A stretch of DNA of 26,697 bases. It comes from Tubiluchus corallicola. Its lineage: Eukaryota; Priapulida; Priapulimorpha; Priapulimorphida; Tubiluchidae. Numbering within the stretch: the first letter of the stretch is position 1; every line of letters starts with the position of its first letter. Below are positions 11,318-21,283 of the stretch, in pieces. The stretch covers positions 15,001-41,697 of the forward strand of contig JAQGDQ010001428.1 of the NCBI GenBank assembly GCA_030141605.1, written 5' to 3'. Under the pieces are notes generated by a model. The model worked only from the letters and a program-made list of their open reading frames with translations. It did no database searches and was not told where the DNA came from. Made by a program: the position numbers and the translations under genes.

Positions 11318-11740
11318 ATCTTTGCAGCCGCACATTCGTTAAAGTTTAATAATGGTTTGCCACTAGTGGTTTGCCACGCGATTGCTTACTAATGGTTTGC
11401 CACTAGTGGTTTGCCACGTGGTCGCTTACTAATGGTTTTCCACTAGTGGTTTGCCACGTGATTGCTTACTAATGGTTTGCCACTAGTCTAAATCAATAAA
11501 TCATGACACACAACAATAACACAAATAACAATTAACGATATAACAAACTACGCCAATGACGTCTAATTACAGAAGTAAAGTTTACAACACTGCCTAAAAT
11601 TTTCACTCTTATTCTGCCTGACGTGTAAACTGTATGCACATTTTCTGTGAATAACATCAAAATAAATAACCTTAAGTCTAGTAGAAATATATCTATTAGA
11701 AAGTTCTATCTCTGCAGCCACACATTCGTTAGAGTTTAAT
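11318..11740 (-). repeat. Detached 40-bp minisatellite block plus duplicated flank
   Basis: The flank gttctatctttgcagccgca...tttaataatgg occurs at about 11318-11355 and again at about 11702-11743, each followed by the 40-bp repeat. The first block has about three and a half units (to 11487), then about 210 bp of unique DNA, so the flank plus array start was duplicated. Each flank carries tttaat (11345-11350, 11735-11740), which on the minus strand is ATTAAA, a possible poly(A) signal for the receptor gene. Confidence 0.8.
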
Positions 11741-12952
11741 AATGGTTTTCCACTAATGGTTTGCCACTAGTGGTTTGCCACGTGATCACTTACTAATGGT
11801 TTTCCACTAGTGGTTTGCCACGTGATTGCTTACTAATGGTTTTCCACTAGTGGTTTGCCACGTGATTGCTTACTAATGGTTTGCCACTAGTGGTTTGCCA
11901 CGTGATTGCTTACTAATGGTTTGCCACTAGTGGTTTGCCACGTGATTGCTTACTAATGGTTAGCCACTAGTGGTTTGCCACGTGATCACTTACTAATGGT
12001 TTTCCACTAGTGGTTTGCCACATGATTGCTTACTAATGGTTTGCCACTAGTGGTTTGCCACATGATCGCTTACTAATGGTTTGCCACTAGTGGTTTGCCA
12101 CGTGATTGTTTACTAATGGCTTGCCACTAGTGGTTTGCCACGTGATTGCTTACTAATGGTTAGCCACTAGTGGTTTGCCACGTGATTACTTACTAATGGT
12201 TTGCCACTAGTGGTTTGTCACGTGATTGCTTACTAATGGTTAGCCACTAGTGGTTTGCCACGAGATCACTTACTAGTGGTTTTCCACTAGTGGTTTGCCA
12301 CGTGATTGCTTACTAATGGTTTGCCACTAGTGGTTTGCCACATGATCGCTTACTAATGGTTTGCCACTAGTGGTTTGCCACGTGATTGCTTACTAATGGT
12401 TTGCCACTAGTGGTTTGCCACGTGATTGCTTACTAATGGTTAGCCACTAGTGGTTTGCCACGTGATCACTTACTAATGGTTTTCCACTAGTGGTTTGCCA
12501 CATGATTGCTTACTAATGGTTTGCCACTAGTGGTTTGCCACATGATCGCTTACTAATGGTTTGCCACTAGTGGTTTGCCACGTGATTGTTTACTAATGGC
12601 TTGCCACTAGTGGTTTGCCACGTGATTGCTTACTAATGGTTAGCCACTAGTGGTTTGCCACGTGATTACTTACTAATGGTTTGCCACTAGTGGTTTGTCA
12701 CGTGATTGCTTACTAATGGTTTGCCACTAGTGGTTTGCCACATGATCGCTTACTAATGGTTTGCCACTAGTGGTTTGCCACGTGATTGCTTACTAATGGT
12801 TTGCCACTAGTGGTTTGCCACGTGATTGCTTACTAATGGTTAGCCACTAGTGGTTTGCCACGTGATCACTTACTAATGGTTTTCCACTAGTGGTTTGCAA
12901 CATGATTGCTTACTAATGGTTTGCCACTAGTGGTTTGCCACGTGATCACTTA
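11741..12952 (-). repeat. 40-bp minisatellite array reaching into the GPCR coding sequence
   Basis: The unit is 40 bp and built as 14+14+12: taatggtttgccac, tagtggtttgccac, gtgattgcttac. It contains the palindromes ccactagtgg and, in most units, cacgtg (E-box core). About 30 units are present. Longer identical blocks show higher-order duplication at offsets of 480 bp (about 11861-12240 with 12341-12720) and 400 bp (12321-12520 with 12721-12920). The last unit ends at about 12952, inside the receptor reading frame. Confidence 0.95.
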
Positions 12953-14123
12953 TAACAGACGAACTAGTTGATGTGGTGCTGCAACTTTTAGATATTCTGA
13001 CATCATAGGACCCTGATGCCTGGCTGTTAAATGAAGATTTGGTGACTCGCATACTAGACACGACAAATGTTTTAGATTGGACAAATCCAGACTCTACCAA
13101 TCCCAGCATACTACAGATGACAGTCTTGTAAGCATGGCGATAGTTTGCATTCATGAATCCGTAAATTATTGGGTTGATTACCGAAACTGCCCAAAGCAGA
13201 ATGCCGGTGACCGTGTCAGCTTCACGTGATTCTTGCTCGTCGATCAATTTTGGCAAAAGTAGCAACCAAAAGGCCACGTAGATCACCACCACCATTCGAG
13301 TAAGTGCATTCTCGCGTTCTCTCCTGAGTTTGTCCGTTGCCGCCATGTTTTCACTACCGTGTCTCCGGACACTGATAAGAATGCCAAGGTAGCAGAAGGT
13401 TGTTGTTGGGATTGTCAGGCCACATAACAAACCATAAAGGATGAGTTGGGGGTCCTTCCCATCCTTTTCAGCAAAGTCGCAAGTGTAGTCATCCTCTTTG
13501 TATTGGAACTCTCCCCATGCTCCCAGCAGTGTAGGCAGCACCATCACAAAGGGAAACACCCAACTGAAGACAATCATTGATGCAATCTGCCATCGCTTGA
13601 AGGTCTTCTTTCGTGACTGATACCAGACAATGGCAATGTATCTGGTCAGTGCAATGAAGGTCATGATAAACATGGATGTCCCGACTAGACTGGAATAGAA
13701 ATATATTACGAATTTGCACAGGCAGATGCTGAGTATCCAATCTTGATTTACCCAGCGTACAGCTTGAATTGGCAAGTTGAACGCGCAGAATAGAAAGTCT
13801 GTCATGGCTAGTGCTGCCACGAAGATGTTGATGACTTGGGCACGAAGAGTGGGTGTGGCTAGAACTGCCAGAATTGTGAGAAGATTGGCAGGGACACCTA
13901 CTATGATGAAGGAAATACAGAAGACAATTCTCATGGTCACAGCGTGCTGCGAATGAACTTTTGCAATAGGAGTAGTCATGTTGGTGTAGATGTCGCCATC
14001 ATCAGTGTAGCTACGTACATCTTGTACTGTCATATAAGATATTTCTTCCATTGCAATCCCGGAAGATACAAACTCGAAGTTCATACCATCTAAATGAAAT
14101 GACAAAAATGCTGCTACATTCAT
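12927..14123 (-). CDS. Class A (rhodopsin-like) GPCR, Moody/Tre1/GPR84-like
   Basis: A complete intronless receptor of 398 codons and a seven-transmembrane signalling protein of the plasma membrane. Landmarks: extracellular N-terminus with an N-glycosylation site NMT (48); TM1 about 62-89 with GVPANLL (N80); TM2 with LAMTD (D109) and FCAFNLP; W129 in loop 1; Cys134/136 and Cys215 for the usual disulphide; TRY at 160-162 where most receptors have DRY; TM4 with W188 and LPTLLGAWG; P239 in TM5; FWLLLLP (286-291) in TM6; NPIIY (317-321) then NANYRHAYKTVI in helix 8. The LPTLLG-WG and NPIIY-MN-YR-AYKTV blocks recall insect Moody/Tre1 and vertebrate GPR84, which also lack a classical DRY; the ligand is unknown. 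Starts at M14, M25 or M31 are possible alternatives to M1. The tail is Ser/Thr-rich; its last seven residues, SDHVANH, and the TAG stop come from the adjoining minisatellite. The gene is nested antisense in a host-gene intron. Confidence 0.93.
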   Translation of the reverse strand: MNVAAFLSFHLDGMNFEFVSSGIAMEEISYMTVQDVRSYTDDGDIYTNMTTPIAKVHSQHAVTMRIVFCISFIIVGVPANLLTILAVLATPTLRAQVINIFVAALAMTDFLFCAFNLPIQAVRWVNQDWILSICLCKFVIYFYSSLVGTSMFIMTFIALTRYIAIVWYQSRKKTFKRWQIASMIVFSWVFPFVMVLPTLLGAWGEFQYKEDDYTCDFAEKDGKDPQLILYGLLCGLTIPTTTFCYLGILISVRRHGSENMAATDKLRRERENALTRMVVVIYVAFWLLLLPKLIDEQESREADTVTGILLWAVSVINPIIYGFMNANYRHAYKTVICSMLGLVESGFVQSKTFVVSSMRVTKSSFNSQASGSYDVRISKSCSTTSTSSSVISDHVANH

Positions 14124-14129
14124 TTGTCA

Positions 14130-14163
14130 TTAGAGCAGAAACTCTGTGTAATCTATTACTCGT

Positions 14164-14202
<39 letters not shown>
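14130..14202 (-). promoter_or_regulatory. Candidate upstream ORF with twelve tandem ATGs before the GPCR start
   Basis: On the minus strand, (ATG)12 from the trinucleotide tract opens one frame that continues IRVIDYTEFLL and stops at TAA 14132-14130, six bases before the receptor ATG at 14123. If the leader is transcribed through this tract, scanning ribosomes would meet these starts first. The transcription start is not known, so the regulatory role is inference. Confidence 0.35.
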
Positions 14203-14455
14203 GTCGTCGTCGTCGTCGTCTCTGTCTTCATCGTCATCATCAGCACCACCACGATCGCCATCATCATCGTCATCACCGCCAATGCCACAACCACCATCAC
14301 CACCTCTGCCACCACCACCAACGCCAACACCACCTCCCCACCACCACCACCATCAGCGTCATCATCAACACCACCACCACCATCAGCGTCATCATCAACA
14401 CCACCACCACCACCACCACCACCATCAGCGTCATCATCATTGTCACCACCATTCT
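14164..14455 (+). repeat. Trinucleotide-rich tract, (atc)13 then (gtc)n, (acc)n and (cat)n
   Basis: Pure atc x13 at 14164-14202, then gtc repeats, then imperfect cac/cat/cgt mixtures with a three-copy block of caccaccatcagcgtcatca. The poly-Ser and poly-His frames it creates are not genes. Confidence 0.95.
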
Positions 14456-14667
14456 GCAGTAAGTTGTTCTAAGTCACTGTTTCTTGCAACTGCAATTGTA
14501 GAACAGTAGAAAATCATTATGAGCATTCTTGTTTGCCGTACTTGGTGACGATTTGACTTACAGCAGTCAAATTTTATATGAAACATGGTACTTTCTGACA
14601 GCACAATTTTTATAATAATCATCAGCAGTAGCACACTAAAAATACATTTCACAAGTTCGCAGTTTTT

Positions 14668-14861
<194 letters not shown>

Positions 14862-15010
14862 TTTTATTCACCTTGTAACACACGGACAGTTATAATACAA
14901 TTAATTTGGTAACAAAAATGTGAAGAAAGGGCAGCGAAAGACCAATTGGTCATCTAGTCAGCTGCCCTTTGGTTAGTGATGAACATTTTTATAAGCGCCG
15001 TGCTACAGTG
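14862..15010 (-). mobile_element. LINE/SINE-like 3' end with nested hairpin
   Basis: A perfect 10-bp stem, aaagggcagc (14926-14935) with gctgcccttt (14961-14970), encloses a second perfect palindrome, accaattggt (14941-14950). On the minus strand this sits about 60 bases before the (att)n tail, the usual place of a 3' recognition hairpin in non-LTR elements. No coding part was identified. Confidence 0.5.
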
Positions 15011-15555
15011 TATTAGTGTTAGTACTGCTTATAATAAAAACTAAATTGTTACGAATGATATTAAATTGATATGCTTATAACGTGTTAGTACAATTCATAC
15101 ACACTAATTATAAGTGCATAATAAAAAAATCAAACTGAAAATAACTGAAATAAAACTGAACTGAAAATAACTGAAATAAAACTGAACTGAAATAAGAACA
15201 GAAACAAGAACTGAAATACAAATCTAACAACAGAAACATAATAACAATGGCAACTGAAATATACTTTATAACACAAGCATAGTTCTTAGACATAAGCAAG
15301 CGAATGTATAATGGAGTCATAATATATCGTAATAATATAAAAAATTACAGAGCGATTTTTGATGATCTGAGGTAAAATAGATAGGCAGATTGTTAAAGCA
15401 CAAAAACGGACAACAAACGCTTCAAGACTAACTTCCCTCTTTGCCAATTGTTTAGTCATGACGTCAGCACATCATGACAGATTTGAACAATGCACGCGAT
15501 AAACAACTACTCCCATTGTCTAAGCAATAATTCACAATAAGGCACATTAGCAGTG
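15011..15555. other. Intron sequence, no gene seen
   Basis: AT-rich. A short run of aactgaaataaaactgaact repeats lies at 15130-15215. Nothing else recognised. Confidence 0.45.
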
Positions 15556-15845
15556 AAACTGTCATTCGGGGGGGGGGGGGCTGAGCCACTTTTGCCCGAA
15601 AAATTCAGGGTAAACTTCGAGTCAGAAATTGCCTCACACCCCATGATCAAGAAGTGCCCGGATGTGGAGAACTTCATTCGGCGGCATGGAGAAATTTCCA
15701 GTTTTCTTTCCATGAATTTTTTTTTAGTTTTTTCATCATTTGCCTTGTGCCCGAAAAATTTGGTGATTGCCCGAAAAAATGTGTTTGCCCTAATCGAGGG
15801 GGGCTGCAGCCCTTACTAGCCCTCCTGACTCATACGCCTAGGGAT
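15556..15845. mobile_element. Repeat element with G-rich end and 'catacgccta' terminus
   Basis: A 13-G run (15568-15580) opens a segment with repeated tgcccgaaaaa motifs, then gaggggggctgcagccctta and the terminus gactcatacgcctaggga. This combination is familiar from dispersed short elements in many invertebrate genomes, but I cannot name the family. The open frames through it are not supported as genes. Confidence 0.4.
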
Positions 15846-15852
15846 ACTGTTG

Positions 15853-15856
<4 letters not shown>

Positions 15857-15888
<32 letters not shown>

Positions 15889-16060
15889 CAATCTTTATTT
15901 GCGATTAAAATACATTGATAATCACTGATGAAAACTTTACAGAGATGATCAATCAGTGTTAGTTAATAAAAACTTACACTGCTAAAGGCAAATGCGTCAG
16001 TGCAATCTAAAGTTCGAACTAAAAAAACTCGTTCGAATCGAATTCGAGCGTTCGATGCTC
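15857..16060 (-). mobile_element. SINE/LINE-like 3' tail ending in (TA)n, copy A
   Basis: Read on the minus strand, a segment containing ttgcactgacgcatttgcct runs to ttttaatcgcaaataaag and then a (ta)n run (15857-15888). The same layout and similar words recur at 25248-25380 (tgcactggacgcatttgtct, gacgaataaag, (ta)n), so the two are members of one family. Confidence 0.5.
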
Positions 16061-17228
16061 ACCCCTATCATCTAGTGAAGTCCTTATTCCCTTAACTTCA
16101 AAAATCGTCGAGATGCGAGGAATTCCACTTTTGAAAGACAAAATCTCTGGAAGACGTGGAGCTTCCTCTTTCGAAGACTTTGATAAGTGATCTTCAAAAT
16201 ATTTTAAGGCAGCTATCATGAACTGTGAAGATCGCTCAGAGCTTCTTTTTCTCTATCTTTTTCGCACATAACACACGTCTCTGTGAACATCAGAAGACAA
16301 CGTCTGTCGCGTCCTTCTAATACAAAATTTCACTTCCGTTTGTAGCCAACATAACAACAAGCATGTCTAGCTAATTACTGCATTAATTATGGCACTTTAT
16401 TGATACACAAATTTTGCATTGCCAGCGATAAACAAGGATATTAAACTCTGCTGACGTCACTTGGTAAGCACAATAAACTCTTGTTTACATAATGGCGGCC
16501 GGCAGAAGTGCTTGATAGGTATTCTTAATGGTAAGGCAAATAAGAGTCTGATAAGAAAGCGCGTGTAATTGGGTTAATTTATTACACTTTTTAGTTCACC
16601 CCAAATATGGTCATTTTATGATACGGCTTGCATGACAAAACATCCGCACATGGCTGAGATATTGAAGCAGATCAACTTAAAAGAAGAACCGACCCTCGAA
16701 CAACATTTATTGCATTTTAATATACAATTAAAATATTGAAATCACCACATAATATATGCGCATAGAAATGTAAAAGAAATTTAAATATTTTTATCTCCCG
16801 CCAAACGAACACTGAGGCATATTTGGAAAAAATGACGTAAGCTGGTGTCTGCTGGGCAGCGTGAATGCAGTGAAGTCAGGCTGTGATGAAGGTACGCGTT
16901 GAGAAATTTCTACAGTTCACTCAGTCACTAACTAATATGTCAGTCAGTCAGTCAGTCAAACATGTCATGATGTGATAGTGATTTTGGAATGAGACGGTGA
17001 TTGCCCATTTTGAACAATAAAAAATCATAAATTACATCTAAGAGACTGTTGGACTTGTATTTAGCGCATGCGCGCACACAGTGCTTCTCAGATCTCGTGA
17101 CTCTGGAGATAGAAATATTGCATGACATTTTACTGTTTCTGGAATTTATGGTTGACCGGGGGGAGGAGGGGGTGGGGTTGACAAAAGGGCGAAGTTGGGA
17201 AGAGATTTACAATTCCCCCTAAATTTAT
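16061..17228. other. Intron sequence; one minus-strand open stretch of unknown nature
   Basis: A 66-codon minus-strand frame (16019-16219) reads MIAALKYFEDHLSKSSKEEA and on, ending in an aattcgattcgaacgag-rich stretch; tcgaacgctcgaattcg with ...aggggtgagca next to it resembles a hAT-type terminal sequence, so it may be transposon debris. A short (cagt)n run lies at about 16939-16958. No gene recognised. Confidence 0.35.
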
Positions 17229-17745
17229 ACACCATAACCATAACCCCAATCCTCAATCTAGCCCTATCCAAACCCTAATTCTATGTAAACCCTAACCCTA
17301 GCCCTAACCCTAACCCAAACCCTAACCCAACCCTAATCATAACCCTAAGTTATTATCCAACTCTAACCAAACCTTAAACCTAACCATAACACTAACTTAA
17401 CCCGAAACCTAACCCAACACTAACCCCTAACCCACCCCTAAGCCTAACGTCACCATAACCCTAACCTAACCCTAACCCAACCCTAACCCTAACCTAATCC
17501 TAACTCTAAACAAACACTAACCCTAACCCTAACACAATCCTAATCCTAGCCCAAATCTAATACTAGCCTTAACCCTAACCCTAACCCAACCCCAACCCTA
17601 ACCTAACCCTAACCCAATCCTAACCCTATCCCTACTCTTAATCCTAACACAATCCTAATCCTAGCCCAATATTAATCCTAGACCAGCCCTAACCCTAACC
17701 CAACTCCAATCCTAACCCAATCCTAACCCTAACCCTAATCCTAAT
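17229..17745 (+). repeat. Interstitial telomeric-type repeat, degenerate (CCCTAA)n
   Basis: About 500 bp of ccctaa, cccaac and cctaat variants, all in one orientation (TTAGGG on the minus strand). Perfect runs are short, for example ccctaaccctaaccc near 17301-17316, so the tract is old or was seeded from degenerate repeat. It lies about 110 bp before host exon 4. Confidence 0.93.
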
Positions 17746-17853
17746 CTGCTTTGCGTACTAATTTCTTATGTGTGGGTAATTGTAAACTCAAGCCAAAAGT
17801 TGTTTATACCAAAATTTTGTGCTTTCCAAACGTTTTCCTTTTTGCTCTTTCAG

Positions 17854-18056
17854 ATAGAGGTAGATGTCAAACTCTCAGATCACTTACCCATTCATGGGAG
17901 CGTTATTTCAATGCCAAACTTTGCCACCCTACGGTATGGATCCACCACGACTACTGTACCTGACACTGATCCTACAGTAACTGTTGAGTACGTTGGTAGC
18001 GAAGCATTTGAAATCACCTTCACGGCCTCAGTGGAAGAAGCAGAAGTTCTTGTCAC
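17854..18056 (+). CDS. Host-gene exon 4: end of module 1 and start of module 2
   Basis: The exon has a strong acceptor (tttttgctctttcag) and donor CAC|GTAAGA. It has 67 codons and 2 trailing bases, entered in phase 0. It encodes IEVDVKLSDHLPIHGSVISM, a Thr-rich turn (STTTTVPDTDP), then VTVEYVGSEAFEITFTASV and EEAEVLVT. Its first part aligns by eye with the first half of exon 6 (VDITFECAINPSHNVLDGVYG), the equivalent strand of the second module. The second part leads into exon 5, as exon 1 leads into exon 2. There are no cysteines, which fits an extracellular beta-sandwich. The Thr-rich turn could be O-glycosylated. Confidence 0.8.
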
Positions 18057-18167
18057 GTAAGAAAACAAACAAAAAACTCGTAGAATAAATAACGACATGT
18101 CGTACTTAGAACAACAATATAAATAATTATAAAGTTATTATATATTAATGGCCGGAATATCCTAAAG

Positions 18168-18667
18168 CAGAGGTGTGCAAATTATCTGACTAGCCGGGCC
18201 ACATTAAACTTTCCCGCAATTCCTGTGGGCCACAGGCAGTTTGATCAAGGAGCCAAGTACAGAAAGGCCTAATAACGATTTTTTTGCATCCGACCTGCGT
18301 ACATCATTTCTACTACACTCAAGAAACTATTTTAGAAGTTATTAAAATTTATATTACCAACCATATATTTCTACTTTCAGGACAGATAGTGGTAATTTCA
18401 TTACAATGCATATTAGTAATGTGTATCACACAGTCTGTGTAGTACAGTGACATTAAGCTACAACCGTCTTGTAAAGGTTAATGGCATCCGATCTAGTAGA
18501 AAAAACTACCCGCACTATCTTTGGGATCGTGTCACGGACTTCAGCTGGATACACTCAATTAATCGCCCGGGCCGCACTTTCATTAGGTTGACAAATCTCT
18601 TCGCGGGCCGCACAAATTCTCTCGGCGTGCCGCAAGTGGCCCGTGGGCCGCAATTTGAACACCCCTG
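18168..18667 (+). mobile_element. hAT-type non-autonomous DNA transposon, copy 1 (500 bp)
   Basis: Ends cagaggtgtgcaaatt and aatttgaacacccctg are inverted repeats of the hAT type (consensus cagggg...cccctg). It is flanked by a perfect 8-bp target duplication, tcctaaag (18160-18167 and 18668-18675); an 8-bp duplication is the hAT hallmark. There is no transposase frame. It is roughly 94 percent identical by eye to copy 2, in the same orientation. It lies in the intron after exon 4. Confidence 0.95.
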
Positions 18668-18675
18668 TCCTAAAG

Positions 18676-19007
18676 GATAATATAGACTGCAGCCTAGGGA
18701 TTCTCCATTTTAGGGGGCCTTTAGGCTTTGGCAACATTTGGCAAAAAATTTTCATTACGGTGGTTAAAATATATGCCATGTTAGTTTGCAATAAATAGTG
18801 GTATTCTTAAAGAATATTTTTATTTACAAACGACTTATTTGTTTATAGTTTAGTTCTAGTTTATTTAAACAATCTGCAATCTGTTTACTTCAAATGTCCC
18901 GAAAATATATTATAGGTAAAATATTTAGGAAAGGTGCGGCCGAGTAATAAGTAAACTATGAAACTGTTTGAATTTTATATCAGTTTTATCATAATGTAAA
19001 ATTTCAG
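18676..19007. other. Intron sequence before exon 5
   Basis: AT-rich, nothing recognised apart from the acceptor gtaaaatttcag. Confidence 0.5.
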
Positions 19008-19185
19008 TGAAGAAGTAAAATTCAACGTCCTGGCTTCTCATACTGAAACATCAAAACTTCGCATAAAGAATCTGCAAGTGAATGTTCACATACCTCCCTT
19101 CATAAGCAGTTGTGAACCAATCAATGACGGACGAGATTACACTTCATTAACCACCGAGTATGACGGATACGGCATTAGAATAAAC
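19008..19185 (+). CDS. Host-gene exon 5: second extracellular module
   Basis: The exon has acceptor aaaatttcag and strong donor AAC|GTGAGT. It has 1 leading base (completing Thr with exon 4) and 59 codons, leaving in phase 0. It encodes EEVKFNVLASHTETSKLRIK, then NLQVNVHIPPFISSCEPIND, and ends YDGYGIRIN. The segment KLRIKNLQVNVHIPPFISSC parallels ELTIDDIRVVYAGPNIGC across exons 1 and 2, including the cysteine, so this is a second copy of the module. NVLAS...NVHI strands again suggest a beta fold. The open frame runs on past the donor only by chance, since the next exon continues in phase from AAC. Confidence 0.8.
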
Positions 19186-19555
19186 GTGAGTAGTGTAGAT
19201 GTGCCTGTTCTGGTGCAGCTGAAATTTTGGTCGAATAATTTTTTACAAGTGGTGCATGACTGGTTATGCTTGTGTTCTTTGTTAGTTAAAATTTCGAGTT
19301 GTGGGCAGATAGCAGGAACGCCAGTTGTGCAGTTAATATCTAGAAGTGCGATTGCGATACTCGACTCTCTCCACCTATCAGAGGCGGGCACCTTTATAGG
19401 GTTCAAAGTCTATTCTTCTATAATGCTGATCTTTTATTTGTCTTTTCCAAGTTTAATGTCTTTATTTGTCTTTATCCTGTATTCCATACATTCGTTCACT
19501 AGATTTCAAATTTCTAGCAATCCTTCCTTTTCACTGTTCATTAATACATCTGAGT

Positions 19556-20040
19556 TCAAATTTTTTTCCATTCTCCATATCTGTCACATCTAAGCATATG
19601 TTCAGTAGTATCATCATCTTCCTCACACACTGGGCATAATAACTGATCCTTAAACTCATTCTTGTAGTTCCCTTTAACTTTAATCATATTCAGTCTTATT
19701 TTCAATATATCTTTAACCTCTTCTGGCTTGCATGTGTCTATGTAATTTTGTCGCTTCCACTCGGTATGCCTTAAAAATCTTAATTTAGTGCTGCTCCTGC
19801 ATTTTTCTGCACATTCACTCTTTATACAACATTCAATCTTATTCTTTATTTCTTTCTTCCATTCAGACTTTTTCATGACCTTCACCCTTTTTTTATTAAC
19901 ATCTATGGTATATTTTTTTGCAGTCTCAACTACTTCATTATACCATGACCTTTTATGTACACTGCTTATTTGCATTGACCTCATAGAAGTGATAAATTTC
20001 TGGTAGTGATGATTTTTTTCTCAATATTCGACTTTATCGC
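19556..20040 (-). pseudogene. C-terminal remnant of a LINE ORF with a CCHC-type zinc motif
   Basis: A 142-codon minus-strand frame, rich in Lys and Glu. It ends with a Cys-His cluster CPVCEEDDDTTEHMLRCD (C-x2-C-x9-H-x3-C), the form found at the C-terminus of many Jockey/RTE-like reverse transcriptases. Upstream text such as RSWYNEVVETAKKYTID and TEWKRQNYIDTCK fits that region. A stop precedes the frame near 20020 and no reverse transcriptase core is adjacent, so it is a truncated copy. Further minus-strand words to about 20200 may belong to the same element, with frameshifts. It lies antisense in the intron after exon 5. Confidence 0.75.
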
Positions 20041-21283
20041 AATATTACTTTTAGTCATCTTTTGAAGATTTGATGTCTAGTTTCATGTATATCGTAAGTT
20101 AAATCTCTTTTCTTCATTTATGTCCCTCTTTTCGCCAGCAATTTCTTTTCTGTGCTTTAACACGTCACAAACACTTTGCCCAAGCTTTGCTTTATAAGAC
20201 TGTTATGTAGTTGCTTGGAATCTCCTATATAGTTGTATGGTGTTCAGTGTGCTGCATTACTAGTGTTATTAGTGATGCTCTTTAACTTTCACTTTTTCTT
20301 CTGGTAGAGATTAACATCATTGAAGTTCAAAAAGTAGGCATTTAGTAATTGTATGCTTGCAAACCAAAGCTGCCCAAAAGTCAGCATACTTAAAATGTTA
20401 TGATCCTTCAAAGAAGAATGCTCCAAAATTTTGGTCAAATATCAGTTTTTGTTTTTTGTAAAAGCAAATGCTAAACATTTTGGACTTTCATATTCTAGCA
20501 TCAAATTATCGAGGAAACGTTTAAAAAATACAAAAACCTAATTTTATAACCCCGTATCCACTTTCTGGCTAGAAACTAGCACTGCAATTGTAAAAAACGT
20601 GTATTTTCAAACTCCAATTGGTCACATTGAAACAGTAATTTGGCTTCAGGTTTGTTACCTTGTCGAGCCCAGATCTTTGTCAGGAAGAGCCTATTGGATT
20701 TAAGCATTACGTCAATGTGTTTTTGCAAAGTCCATAGCAACCAACATTTGTGAAGTTGCTAAGTGTTTTGTACAAATGCGACAAAAACAATGGCTGACTT
20801 TAACAGTGATTTTCTCAAGGTTATGTTTTTCAGTGCGCAGCCTGCACGTCAACTTCAATGTGGATTATCTCAGCTGAGAAATAACATAGAGCGATGAGTT
20901 TGGTATCAAAATGATCCTCATGAAATGCAGATTCAGGACACGTGAATAACTAGAAAAGCTTTTGAACGATTTTGCTGTGCAAGCACACAATTGTTTTTAA
21001 TTTTGGGATTACTCCCTCCGAAATAGCACTATCAAACAGATCAGTCCGTTCTCTTGAAGTAGTGTACATTATAATGTAAAACAGACTCAGAACAACCACA
21101 CATAGTATTTTGAGCTTTATATGATCGCAGCTGAGCAGAAAAATGTAAATAAATGAGAAACCCTGTGCTTTGCCTTACGGACTAATTTCTAATTGTTTCC
21201 CTGCACATGAAATCTCTCTGTACGTGAAATTCTGTCTTTGGAGAGATTTATTATTTATTTAAATAATAATATAATTTATTATT
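20041..21283. other. Intron sequence, no gene seen
   Basis: Possibly more degraded LINE sequence up to about 20200. The rest is AT-rich and unrecognised, ending in a ttatttatttaaataataat stretch just before the 86-bp array. Confidence 0.45.

Noticed and set aside
11351-12952. CRISPR-like array
   Set aside because: The repeat is continuous with no variable spacers, and the context is an animal genome; it is a minisatellite.
13489-13740. Second minus-strand frame inside the receptor
   Set aside because: It is a shadow frame of the GPCR with no independent support.
14051-14509. Long plus-strand frames of poly-Ser and poly-His
   Set aside because: They are translations of trinucleotide repeat and shift between homopolymers by frame; no conserved sequence.
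15553-15908. Two overlapping plus-strand frames near the poly-G run
   Set aside because: They lie in a dispersed repeat with G-rich and (TA)n tracts, with no recognisable protein.
16019-16219. 66-codon minus-strand frame as a gene
   Set aside because: Composition looks protein-like, but there is no domain, no clear splice context, and it ends in repeat-like sequence; kept only as a note.
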